From assembly GCA_011772595.1 (NCBI GenBank), contig WVZH01000578.1, forward strand, positions 1 through 27,867: DNA of 27,867 nucleotides, read 5' to 3'. The stretch is from Anaerolineales bacterium (GTDB taxonomy: Bacteria > Chloroflexota > Anaerolineae > Anaerolineales > E44-bin32). The translations under genes and the position numbers were made by a program. This document shows, in pieces, positions 1-10,895 of this stretch (its first letter is position 1; every line of letters starts with the position of its first letter). The notes below the pieces were generated by a model. That model had not been told where the DNA came from, searched no databases, and was given only the letters and a program-made list of their open reading frames with translations.

Positions 1-224
1 GGAGGTAGATTTGTGCGCGTAAGGTGACCGAGTTGACCACCCGTCAAGCGCCGTGATTTCACCTCGCCGAATCCCAATTGCACCGCCCGGTACCCATCCC
101 GTCTCGGTGTGCGTATTTGTGTGACATAACAAGGCCCAGCTTCGATTAAAGTGACCGGAACGGCCTCACCTGCCTCATCGAAAATCTGGGTCATACCAAC
201 TTTCTTACCAATCAGCCCCTTCAT
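1..224 (-). CDS. rplC: 50S ribosomal protein L3, N-terminal part (cut by window edge)
   Basis: Reading leftward from the ATG at 222-224 gives a protein beginning MKGLIGKKVGMTQIFDE, the characteristic L3 N-terminus, followed by a stretch ending in VTQIRTPRRDGYRAVQLGFG, also typical of L3. Only about 74 codons are inside the window; the reading frame runs open through position 1. L3 binds 23S rRNA near the peptidyl transferase centre and is an early assembly protein of the large subunit. A clear Shine-Dalgarno (GAGGAG, about 231-236) precedes the ATG. It follows rpsJ on the same strand, as in the standard S10 operon order, but is separated from it by about 200 nt, which is unusually wide for this operon. 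Identity is seen directly in the translated sequence; expression as part of the str/S10 run is inferred. Confidence 0.93.
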   Translation of the reverse strand, partial: MKGLIGKKVGMTQIFDEAGEAVPVTLIEAGPCYVTQIRTPRRDGYRAVQLGFGEVKSRRLTGGQLGHLTRTNLP

Positions 225-425
225 CCGTTTTCTCCTCAAGCGTTGACTTGACGGGACTGTCAGCCAGGGCTTTGGCTGCATCATCCCCGAATGCAAGGCA
301 GTCAGCCCTCTGGAAGCGGTTGTCTGAATTCTTTGAGCACTCCGCTTTCTCAGGCGGCTCTTACCCCGCCACTGTGCATTTCTAAAACCGTTGTAGAAAA
401 CGTCCTTTCGTTCGGTCAGTCCAAA
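225..425 (-). other. rpsJ-rplC spacer with small inverted repeats
   Basis: This 201-nt spacer interrupts an otherwise tightly packed ribosomal protein operon. No gene is evident in it. It holds short inverted repeats: CAGCCA (261-266) with TGGCTG (273-278), TGCAT (277-281) with ATGCA (291-295), and GGCGG (353-357) with CCGCC (366-370). The first two share bases and could not form together. This could be a regulatory leader for rplC, or simply untranslated spacer. Stems of 5-6 bp are weak evidence. Confidence 0.3.
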
Positions 426-734
426 CTAAATCTTTATTTCAATATCCACACCGGCCGGCAGATTAAGCCGCATCAATGTGTCAATGGTTTTCGTGTCAGG
501 ATCGATAACATCGATCAAGCGCTTGTGCGTTCGGATTTCGAAATGTTCGTGCGAGTCCTTATCTATGAACGTTGACCGGCGCACTGTGAAACGCTCAATT
601 TTTGTGGGCAAGGGCACAGGTCCAACCACTTTCGCGCCAGTCCGCTCCGCCGTTTCCACAATACGTTGCGCGGATTGATCGAGAACCCTGTGATCGTACG
701 CCTTCAGTCGGATGCGGATTTTCTGCTTGGCCAT
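426..734 (-). CDS. rpsJ: 30S ribosomal protein S10
   Basis: The 102-residue product has the normal S10 length and begins [20 protein letters not shown], followed by the family hallmarks [15 protein letters not shown] and [18 protein letters not shown]10 is part of the 30S head and, as NusE, also takes part in transcription antitermination. The start codon lies 7 nt after the stop of tuf, so the two genes are almost certainly co-transcribed and probably translationally coupled; the end of tuf supplies a GGA and AGGT-like ribosome binding sequence. Nothing is missing. The overlapping plus-strand frames at 291-934 are shadows. Confidence 0.97.
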   Translation of the reverse strand: MAKQKIRIRLKAYDHRVLDQSAQRIVETAERTGAKVVGPVPLPTKIERFTVRRSTFIDKDSHEHFEIRTHKRLIDVIDPDTKTIDTLMRLNLPAGVDIEIKI

Positions 735-741
735 CTCACAC

Positions 742-1944
742 CTATTCCAAGATATCGGTGATCACACCCGCACCGACCGTCAGGCCACCCTCACGGATGG
801 CGAACTTCGAACCTTTCTCCAACGCCACCGGCGTGATCAACTCCACCTCAAGATTCACGCTGTCACCCGGCATCACCATCTCCACCCCCTCCGGCAGCTG
901 GATCGTCCCCGTCACATCCATCGTCCGGATGTAGAACTGCGGCCGATACCCACTGAAGAACGCCTTGTGCCGGCCCCCTTCATCCTTCGTCAGTACGTAC
1001 ACTTCGCTCATGAACTTCGTGTGCGGCGTGATCGACCCTGGCTTGGCGATCACCATCCCTCGCTCCACCTCGTCCCGGTCGATCCCGCGCAGCAACAGGC
1101 CCACGTTGTCACCCGCCTGCCCGTCGTCCAGCGTCTTGTGGAACATCTCCACCCCGGTCACCACCGAGCTCATCCCCTTGTCCCTCAGACCGACGATGTC
1201 GACCGCATCGCCCGTATTGATCAACCCGCGCTCGATCCGCCCCGTCACCACCGTCCCGCGTCCCTTGATCGAGAACACGTCCTCCACCGGCATCATGAAC
1301 GGCTTGTCCACCTCCCGCTTCGGCTCCGGGATGTACTCGTCGATCACCCGCAGCAATTCCTTGACGCTCTCATACTCCGGCGCATCCGGATCTTCGCTCT
1401 TGCTCTCCAACGCCTGCAGCGCACTCCCGCGCACAATCGGCGTCTCATCCCCAGGAAATTCGTACTCGTTCAACAACTCCCGCAGCTCCAACTCCACCAG
1501 CTCCAGCAGTTCCTCGTCGTCCATCATGTCGACCTTGTTCAGGTACACCACCACCGACGGCACTTCCACCTGCCGCGCCAACAGCACGTGCTCCCGCGTC
1601 TGCGGCATCGGCCCGTCCGGCGCCGCCACCACCAGGATCGCCCCGTCCACCTGCGCCGCCCCCGTGATCATGTTCTTGATGTAGTCCCGGTGCCCAGGCA
1701 TGTCCACGTGCGCATAGTGGCGCTTCTCCGTCTCGTACTCCACATGCGCTATGGCAATCGTGATGCCCCGTTCTTTCTCCTCCGGCGCATTGTCGATCGA
1801 ATCGAACGGCCTGAAATCCGCCAACCCTTGGAACGAACACCACTTCGTGATCGCCGCCGTCAGCGTCGTCTTCCCGTGGTCGATGTGTCCGATGGTGCCC
1901 ACGTTCATATGTGGCTTCGTTCGTTCAAATTTCCCTTTCGCCAT
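742..1944 (-). CDS. tuf: Elongation factor Tu
   Basis: This 400-residue GTPase delivers aminoacyl-tRNA to the ribosome. The P-loop GHIDHGKT is at residues 19-26, the switch I RGIT at 59-62, the G3 motif DMPGH at 81-85 and the NKVD motif follows near residue 135. Domains 2 and 3 are complete and end in the usual [15 protein letters not shown]. Two positions differ from most bacterial EF-Tu: the G3 stretch reads DMPGHRDY instead of DCPGHADY, and the P-loop has Ile where Val is common. Length matches the family. A GAGGAAG ribosome binding sequence precedes the ATG. Third codon positions are far more G/C-biased than in the neighbouring fusA, consistent with high expression, or with gene conversion with another tuf copy. 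It lies between fusA and rpsJ in the standard str order. Confidence 0.98.
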   Translation of the reverse strand: MAKGKFERTKPHMNVGTIGHIDHGKTTLTAAITKWCSFQGLADFRPFDSIDNAPEEKERGITIAIAHVEYETEKRHYAHVDMPGHRDYIKNMITGAAQVDGAILVVAAPDGPMPQTREHVLLARQVEVPSVVVYLNKVDMMDDEELLELVELELRELLNEYEFPGDETPIVRGSALQALESKSEDPDAPEYESVKELLRVIDEYIPEPKREVDKPFMMPVEDVFSIKGRGTVVTGRIERGLINTGDAVDIVGLRDKGMSSVVTGVEMFHKTLDDGQAGDNVGLLLRGIDRDEVERGMVIAKPGSITPHTKFMSEVYVLTKDEGGRHKAFFSGYRPQFYIRTMDVTGTIQLPEGVEMVMPGDSVNLEVELITPVALEKGSKFAIREGGLTVGAGVITDILE

Positions 1945-1995
1945 GGTCTTCCTCTCGCTCCTTATGTGTTTAAGATTGCCATTTCAAGCGCCCGA

Positions 1996-4074
1996 TTAAC
2001 GCGCGCCCACCATGATCTCCTTGGTGGTGGTCTCCGCCACCTCGGCATAATGATCGAATTCCATCGTAAATACGCCTCGTCCTTGCGTCATCGAACGCAG
2101 ATCAGTGGCGTAACCAAACATCTCTGCCAGAGGGACCATCGCCTGGATCGCTTGCGTATTCCCAGGCCTGGATTCGATTCCTTCAATTGCCGCGCGACGA
2201 GCTGATAGATCTCCCGTGATATCGCCTACATGATCCTCGGGGACAACCACCTCGGCGCCCATGACTGGTTCGAGTAAGATTGGATTACCCTGTTGGACAC
2301 CCTGTTTGAACGCCAGGGAACCGGCGACTTTGAAAGCCAACTCGCTCGAGTCGACTTCATGAAACGATCCATCAATTAGAGCCACGTCTACATCGGTGAC
2401 GGGATACCCGGCCAGTACGCCGCTTTCGGCGGCCTCACGAACCCCTTTCTGCACCCCCGGGATAAATTCCTTAGGGATCACGCCGCCCTTGATCTTCGAT
2501 TCAAATCGAACGCCTGAGCCTGGCTCAGCTGGATCGAGCTTGAGCACCACATGTGCAAATTGGCCGCGACCGCCTGTTTGTTTCACATAGCGATATTCCA
2601 CTGCTGGGACGGGCTGAGAGATTGACTCGCGATATGCCACGCGTGGCCGCCCCACTTTGGCCTGGACTTTAAACTCGCGCAGCATGCGGTCGACCAGCAC
2701 CTCCAAGTGTAACTCCCCCATACCCCAGATCATGGTCTGTCCAGTGTTTTCATCGACACCGACCCGGAATGTTGGATCTTCCTCAGCAAGCTTCTGAAGC
2801 GCTTCCGACATTTTGTCTTGATCGGCCATGGTTCTAGGTTCGATGGCCAGGAAGATCACAGGTTCGGGAAAGGTAATATTCTCGAGAATAATAGCGTTGG
2901 CCGAATCACAAAGCGTGTCGCCGGTGAAAGTATTCTTCATTCCCAACACGGCGCCGATGTCACCCGCGAGAACCTCATCAATATCCTCGCGACGATCGGC
3001 ATACATGCGCAAGAGCCTGCCTATGCGTTCACTCCTGCTTTTGTTTGCGTTGTATACCTTGCTGCCTTTGGTGATTTTGCCTGAATACACACGGAAATAT
3101 GCTAAACGCCCAACGTAAGGATCAGTGACGATTTTGAAAACGAGTGCGCTCATGGGCGCATCGTCCCGAGTAGGACGAGAGAGCTCCTCATTGGTTCCCG
3201 GCTTCATGCCGAAAACGGGGGGAATATCCAGTGGTGAGGGGAGATATTCGATGACGGCGTCAAGAAGGGGCTGCACACCCTTGTTGCGAAGCGCTGAGCC
3301 GCAATATACCGGTGTAGCCTTTCCAGCGATAACAGCTCTCCGCAAACCAGCTTTCAGCTCCTCTATGCTGATTTCCTCGCCCTCCAGATACTTGAGTGTC
3401 AGAGCCTCATCAGCTTCGGCGATTTGCTCGAGCATTTTCGCACGTCGGTCTTCGGCTTCTGCTCTCAGATCCGCCGGGATGTCGCTCCGCTCGGGCGTTG
3501 TCCCCAATTCGTCGGTCCAGATTATTGCATCCCCTTCGATCAGATCTACCACACCCATGAAGTCCGCTTCGAGCCCGATCGGCATTTGGACCGGGATGGG
3601 ATTTGCACCCAGGCGCTCTCGGATGCTCTCAACCGTCTTTTCATAGGAAGATCCTACGCGATCCATCTTATTGACGAAGCACATACGCGGTACTTTGTAG
3701 CGGTCAGCCTGGCGCCAAACGGTCTCCGATTGCGGTTCCACACCTTGAACGGCATCAAAGACCACGATACCACCGTCAAGCACCCTCAATGAGCGTTGGA
3801 CTTCTGCTGTAAAATCGATGTGTCCGGGTGTGTCTATGATGTTGATGATGTGGTCGCGCCACATCGCCGTGACCGCTGCGGAGACGATCGTTATCCCTCG
3901 CTCACGCTCTTGTTCCATCCAATCGGTGACTGTGGTGCCGTCATCGACCGAACCAAGACGATGCGTACGACCTGTGTAGAATAAAACCCGCTCGGTAGTT
4001 GTCGTCTTGCCAGCATCGATGTGAGCGATGATGCCGATATTTCGGAAGCGTTCTAACGGATACTCACGTGTCAT
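1996..4074 (-). CDS. fusA: Elongation factor G
   Basis: The translational GTPase that drives ribosomal translocation, about 692 residues, normal for bacterial EF-G. From the ATG at 4072-4074 the protein reads [15 protein letters not shown]; the P-loop AHIDAGKT is at residues 17-24, followed by the switch I ERGITI, the G3 motif DTPGH, NKMD, and the EF-G domain IV/V stretch including GRGQFAHV and a C-terminal [18 protein letters not shown]. An upstream in-frame TTG at 4078-4080 would add two residues (M-T); I prefer the ATG because family members start here, but neither has a strong Shine-Dalgarno, so coupling to rpsG is likely. A 5-bp inverted repeat (CAGCC 4088-4092, GGCTG 4098-4102) sits in the spacer just upstream. 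No unusual insertions were seen. Confidence 0.97.
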   Translation of the reverse strand: MTREYPLERFRNIGIIAHIDAGKTTTTERVLFYTGRTHRLGSVDDGTTVTDWMEQERERGITIVSAAVTAMWRDHIINIIDTPGHIDFTAEVQRSLRVLDGGIVVFDAVQGVEPQSETVWRQADRYKVPRMCFVNKMDRVGSSYEKTVESIRERLGANPIPVQMPIGLEADFMGVVDLIEGDAIIWTDELGTTPERSDIPADLRAEAEDRRAKMLEQIAEADEALTLKYLEGEEISIEELKAGLRRAVIAGKATPVYCGSALRNKGVQPLLDAVIEYLPSPLDIPPVFGMKPGTNEELSRPTRDDAPMSALVFKIVTDPYVGRLAYFRVYSGKITKGSKVYNANKSRSERIGRLLRMYADRREDIDEVLAGDIGAVLGMKNTFTGDTLCDSANAIILENITFPEPVIFLAIEPRTMADQDKMSEALQKLAEEDPTFRVGVDENTGQTMIWGMGELHLEVLVDRMLREFKVQAKVGRPRVAYRESISQPVPAVEYRYVKQTGGRGQFAHVVLKLDPAEPGSGVRFESKIKGGVIPKEFIPGVQKGVREAAESGVLAGYPVTDVDVALIDGSFHEVDSSELAFKVAGSLAFKQGVQQGNPILLEPVMGAEVVVPEDHVGDITGDLSARRAAIEGIESRPGNTQAIQAMVPLAEMFGYATDLRSMTQGRGVFTMEFDHYAEVAETTTKEIMVGAR

Positions 4075-4115
4075 CGTCAACCACAGTCAGCCTATTGGGC
4101 TGTGCTCCTTACGAA

Positions 4116-4583
4116 TTACCATCGATAATGGGCGAAGGCTCGGTTGGCCTCTGCCATACGATGCGTTTCTTCGCGTTTCTTGATCGCCGCGCCTGAGTTG
4201 TTGGAGGCATCCATCAACTCTGCAGCCAGCTTCTCTGCCATGGTCTTACCGGGACGCGCCCGCGCGGCTCCCAGAATCCAACGCATCGCCAGCGAGATAC
4301 GACGGTCTGGTCGAACCTCCACGGGTACCTGGTAGGTCGCACCACCTACACGTCGCGGTTTGACCTCCAGGACTGGAGAGGTGTTCTTCAAAGCCTGCTC
4401 AAATACCTCTATCGGGTCACGTTTAGACCGCTCCTGGATTAAATCGAGAGCGTCATAAACGATGCCTGTGGCAACGCTCTTTTTCCCCTTCTTCATCACG
4501 CGATTGATCATCCCTTGAACGAGCTGGTTGCTGTAGCGCACATCGGGTAGGATTTCTCTCTTTTCAGGCTTTGTTCGTCGCAT
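4116..4583 (-). CDS. rpsG: 30S ribosomal protein S7
   Basis: The 155-residue product starts [17 protein letters not shown] and contains [26 protein letters not shown] and ends [13 protein letters not shown], all diagnostic of S7, the primary 16S rRNA binder that nucleates the 30S head. A longer frame begins at 4604 with seven extra residues (MVEWSRQ), but the ATG at 4581-4583 has GGAG seven bases upstream and matches the usual S7 N-terminus, so I call the shorter form. S7 is the autogenous translational repressor of the str operon in Escherichia coli, where it binds between rpsL and rpsG; here that same spacer contains a perfect 9-bp hairpin (4614-4637). Confidence 0.97.
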   Translation of the reverse strand: MRRTKPEKREILPDVRYSNQLVQGMINRVMKKGKKSVATGIVYDALDLIQERSKRDPIEVFEQALKNTSPVLEVKPRRVGGATYQVPVEVRPDRRISLAMRWILGAARARPGKTMAEKLAAELMDASNNSGAAIKKREETHRMAEANRAFAHYRW

Positions 4584-4613
4584 TTGCCTGCTCCATTCGA
4601 CCATACATCGATG

Positions 4614-4637
4614 CGGTCGCCATGTGATTGGCGACCG
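4614..4637 (-). promoter_or_regulatory. Hairpin in the rpsL-rpsG spacer, candidate S7 translational operator
   Basis: CGGTCGCCA (4614-4622) is perfectly complementary to TGGCGACCG (4629-4637) around a 6-nt loop. The hairpin starts two bases after the rpsL stop codon and lies about 30 nt upstream of the rpsG start. In E. coli the rpsL-rpsG intercistronic RNA is where S7 binds to repress its own translation; placement is the same here. The pairing is seen directly; the regulatory role is inference. There is no U-run, so it is not an intrinsic terminator. Confidence 0.5.
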
Positions 4638-4638
4638 A

Positions 4639-5070
4639 CTAAGTTAGAGACGTTTTCCTCGGTTTCTTCCCGCCATACTTGGATCGACTTTGCCGACGGT
4701 CTTCAACCCCGGTGGAATCGAGTGTGCCGCGGATAATATGATAGCGGACTCCTGGGAGGTCTTTCACTCGCCCACCACGCACCAATACCACGGAGTGCTC
4801 CTGCAGGGAGTGACCCTCTCCAGGGATGTACGCCGTAATCTCGATCTGATTGGTTAGACGGACACGGGCGACTTTCCGCAAAGCCGAATTGGGCTTCTTC
4901 GGCGTCTGCGTACGCACCTGAGTACAAACACCACGCTTCTGCGGGGCTCCTTTGCGCTGCGGGATGCGTCGTTGCTTGAACGAGTTATAGATATACTGCA
5001 GCGCCGGCGCCTTCGTCTTCGAGCGCTTCGGCTTACGACCCTTACGCACAAGTTGGTTGATCGTTGGCAC
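4639..5070 (-). CDS. rpsL: 30S ribosomal protein S12 with an N-terminal insertion
   Basis: S12 sits at the decoding centre and controls accuracy. The product (143 residues) contains [57 protein letters not shown] and a C-terminal [13 protein letters not shown] place the start at the GTG at 5068-5070: it gives [11 protein letters not shown], the standard S12 N-terminus, and has a GGAGG (5077-5081) at 6-nt spacing. An in-frame TTG at 5074-5076 directly abuts that GGAGG and cannot use it. Between PAL and PQKRGVC there are 18 residues (25-42) where E. coli has 3, so this S12 carries an extra segment of about 15 residues. The lysines at the classical streptomycin-resistance positions (TPKKPNS and GRVKDLP) are unaltered. 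It is the first gene of the str run and has its own promoter upstream. Confidence 0.97.
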   Translation of the reverse strand: MPTINQLVRKGRKPKRSKTKAPALQYIYNSFKQRRIPQRKGAPQKRGVCTQVRTQTPKKPNSALRKVARVRLTNQIEITAYIPGEGHSLQEHSVVLVRGGRVKDLPGVRYHIIRGTLDSTGVEDRRQSRSKYGGKKPRKTSLT

Positions 5071-5119
5071 CTTCAACCTCCATTTACTTCATGATCCAGG
5101 GGCGAAAACGCTTCTGTCA

Positions 5120-5170
5120 CCTGCCACTAAGGGAGGCCATCGGACGTGCGCGATGGCCTCGCCAGGCAGG
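5120..5170 (-). promoter_or_regulatory. Two-tier stem-loop in the rpsL leader
   Basis: GAGGCCATCG (5133-5142) pairs perfectly with CGATGGCCTC (5151-5160) around an 8-nt loop. Outside it, CCTGCC (5120-5125) pairs with GGCAGG (5165-5170), leaving an internal loop between the tiers. The structure lies in the predicted untranslated leader of the str operon, 50 nt before the S12 start. No U-run follows on the minus strand, so it is more likely a protein-binding or stability element than a terminator. Function is inferred. Confidence 0.55.
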
Positions 5171-5200
5171 TTCTTCTTGCGGATCAGTTCGGGTAAGTCA

Positions 5201-5231
5201 TGACCGAGAAGCTCAACTCGTACCTCGGTCA
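5201..5231 (-). promoter_or_regulatory. Second stem-loop in the rpsL leader
   Basis: TGACCGAG (5201-5208) and CTCGGTCA (5224-5231) form a perfect 8-bp stem with a 15-nt loop. In transcription order it comes first, about 25 nt after the predicted transcription start, followed by the larger stem at 5120-5170. The two together fill most of the leader. Confidence 0.5.
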
Positions 5232-5263
5232 CTCGTCCCGTGGATCAGATTCAACGAGCGATT

Positions 5264-5292
5264 ATTCTATCATGCACCCCTATAACCGTCAA
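5264..5292 (-). promoter_or_regulatory. Promoter of the rpsL-rpsG-fusA-tuf-rpsJ-rplC run
   Basis: On the minus strand a -35 TTGACG (5287-5292) and a -10 TAGAAT (5264-5269) are separated by exactly 17 nt, a good housekeeping sigma match. Transcription would start near 5257, giving a leader of about 190 nt that holds two stem-loops. The 190 nt between here and the rpoB stop (5293-5482) contain no gene and no clear intrinsic terminator. Confidence 0.65.
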
Positions 5293-5482
5293 GGAAACCA
5301 AAATACTCTGAAATTCACCAGCTGGGCTCACTTGTTTATATCGCATGCCCGTAGGCAACTGCTGGCAAATTCCACTGGAAATCCTGAGCCGTGCACGTCA
5401 CCATTCACGCGATTTACTCAAACAAGCCCCTGTATCTCCTCCCACTGTTCAGATGCCATGATTGGGCGATGGGACTCCTAGC

Positions 5483-9391
<3,909 letters not shown>

Positions 9392-9448
9392 TCGGTAACT
9401 CCTTAAACAGGGACTGGGATAGATACAACCTCGTTAAACAACACACGC

Positions 9449-9483
9449 GCGGAAAAAGCCGGCCTATTAAAGCCGGTTTCCGC
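9449..9483 (-). promoter_or_regulatory. Hairpin in the rpoB leader, possible attenuator
   Basis: GCGGAAA (9449-9455) pairs with TTTCCGC (9477-9483) and, inside, CCGGC (9459-9463) pairs with GCCGG (9472-9476), with a small bulge on one side. Read on the minus strand, the inner stem is followed by CTTTTT, so the RNA could also fold as a short intrinsic terminator. It lies 58 nt before the rpoB start. Confidence 0.5.
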
Positions 9484-9552
9484 ATCTAATAGATGATCGC
9501 TCACCGCTTTATACCTACCCGCTGTCTGCTCCCTCTAATTGCTATTCACAAA

Positions 9553-9580
9553 CATATAGTATATCATAGATTTTTGGCAA
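9553..9580 (-). promoter_or_regulatory. Candidate rpoB promoter
   Basis: On the minus strand TTGCCA (9575-9580) and TATATG (9553-9558) are 16 nt apart, embedded in an A/T-rich tract. Both hexamers are imperfect matches to the consensus. Transcription from here would give a leader of about 155 nt including the 9449-9483 hairpin. Confidence 0.35.
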
Positions 9581-9838
9581 TCACCCGCTTTTATGACCGA
9601 GGGGATATCCACAAAATCCGCGATTGGGCACACACGGAGACACATCCGGAGGATCTTAACACAAGCTACGAAATTCCAGGTTGAGCGAGGAGTTTCCATC
9701 CATCAGAATCCGAATTCATACTTGATAACGATGGGTATATCTGATCAGGTATCGCCGACGAACCTCCCGGATATAAGACAGAATGCCCCCCTTCTAGCCA
9801 AGACAAAAGCCCAGATTCCTTCTTCGATTAGTAGCTCA

Positions 9839-9867
9839 TTGACAGAATCTGAATTCCCAGAGTTAAT
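9839..9867 (+). promoter_or_regulatory. Candidate promoter of the DUF1684 gene
   Basis: A perfect -35 TTGACA (9839-9844) is followed after 17 nt by GTTAAT (9862-9867), a 4-of-6 match to the -10 consensus. The predicted start near 9874 leaves a short leader before the ATG at 9911. Confidence 0.5.
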
Positions 9868-9910
9868 CTGGTTGTTTTTGAAATAAGATTGAACGCATTA
9901 GGAAGGGAGC

Positions 9911-10747
9911 ATGTCGCACGATTCTTACCATCAAACGATAGAAGACTGGCGTCAGAAAATGGACGACGCACTTCGCGAGGAGAATAGCTGGCTTGCCCTG
10001 GCCGGATTGTATTGGCTCCATGAAGGAGCGAACACTTTTGGTAGCGCAACATCGAATGCCTTTGTGCTTCCGGAAGGTTCAGCCCCGGAGCACGTTGGCA
10101 CGATTACACTCCATAACCAAGAGATCACGCTCGACGTTGCAGCTAGCGGAAGCGTTCGTATCGACGGCGATGGTATTACGCATGCCAAACTCGAACCCGA
10201 TTCCGCTGGTTCACCAACTTTCATCCATCTGGGTCGTTTAACGATGGTCGCCATTCAGCGTGGGGAGCGGTACGGAATTCGCCTCTGGGACAAACGACGT
10301 CCACAGCGAAAATCTTTTCCAGGTCGAATCTGGTATCCCATTCAAGATCACTATCGTGTAGAGGCGTTGTTCTCCACGTATAACCCCCCATTCGAAATTC
10401 ACGTTTCCAATGTTCTGGGGGACGTTGAAAATGTGACCGCTGCCGGACATGTGACGTTCACGCTGCAAGAAACAGATTGCCGTCTAGACGCCCTCGGCGA
10501 AGAAGAAAGCGGTTTGTTTTTAATCTTCAGAGATCTCACCGCCGAAGACCAAACGTATCCCTCGGGCAGATTCCTCTCAACCGAAGCCCCGAAAGGCGAT
10601 GTCGTGACCCTGGATTTTAACCGTGCCTATAATCCCCCCTGTGCCTTCACACGATACGCAACTTGCCCCTTACCTCCTGCCCAAAATCATCTACCTATCC
10701 GCATCGAAGCTGGAGAGCGCTATCAAAAGATCGACATAGATACATAA
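9911..10747 (+). CDS. DUF1684 family protein
   Basis: A soluble protein of 278 residues without signal peptide or membrane segment. The C-terminal half carries the family signature: FRDLTAEDQTYPSGRFL, then LDFNRAYNPPCAF, then ATCPLPPAQNHLPIRIEAGE. These match what I know of DUF1684, a widespread family whose biochemical activity is not established. The N-terminal half (SWLALAGLYWLHEGANTFGS) is also typical. The length is normal and the start is supported by AGGA 7 nt upstream of the ATG. The gene stands alone: rpoB is divergent on its left and a lytic transglycosylase is convergent on its right, so context gives no functional hint. Confidence 0.85.
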   Translation: MSHDSYHQTIEDWRQKMDDALREENSWLALAGLYWLHEGANTFGSATSNAFVLPEGSAPEHVGTITLHNQEITLDVAASGSVRIDGDGITHAKLEPDSAGSPTFIHLGRLTMVAIQRGERYGIRLWDKRRPQRKSFPGRIWYPIQDHYRVEALFSTYNPPFEIHVSNVLGDVENVTAAGHVTFTLQETDCRLDALGEEESGLFLIFRDLTAEDQTYPSGRFLSTEAPKGDVVTLDFNRAYNPPCAFTRYATCPLPPAQNHLPIRIEAGERYQKIDIDT

Positions 10748-10859
10748 TTCTTGATCGCTCGACGCCCCATGCCACGATCGCTGTCGATACGATTATTTAT
10801 TAGAGATCTTCCAAGGGTCAAGGTAATTCTGTGGATGGAATGGTGGCACCATGAAACAA

Positions 10860-10878
10860 ATCCCGGCGGATGCGGGAT
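10860..10878. terminator. Weak hairpin between convergent genes
   Basis: ATCCCG (10860-10865) and CGGGAT (10873-10878) can pair around a 7-nt loop. It lies in the 148-nt gap between the DUF1684 gene and the transglycosylase stop. There is no T-run on either side, so a terminator role is only a possibility. Confidence 0.25.
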
Positions 10879-10895
10879 CGCAGGAGGAGAATGGA

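Larger units (their letters stand above)
9392..9910. other. Divergent intergenic region between rpoB and the DUF1684 gene
   Basis: This 519-nt region is more A/T-rich than its surroundings and contains no convincing gene. It holds the rpoB Shine-Dalgarno, a leader hairpin (9449-9483) and a promoter candidate (9553-9580) on the minus strand, and a promoter candidate (9839-9867) plus an AGGA ribosome binding sequence for the plus-strand gene. The 250 nt in the middle (about 9590-9838) show nothing I can assign. Confidence 0.6.

Noticed and set aside
712..2205. Long plus-strand open frame (497 codons) opposite tuf
   Set aside because: It is His/Arg/Pro-rich and results from the strong G/C third-position bias of tuf on the other strand. 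EF-Tu is unmistakable on the minus strand.
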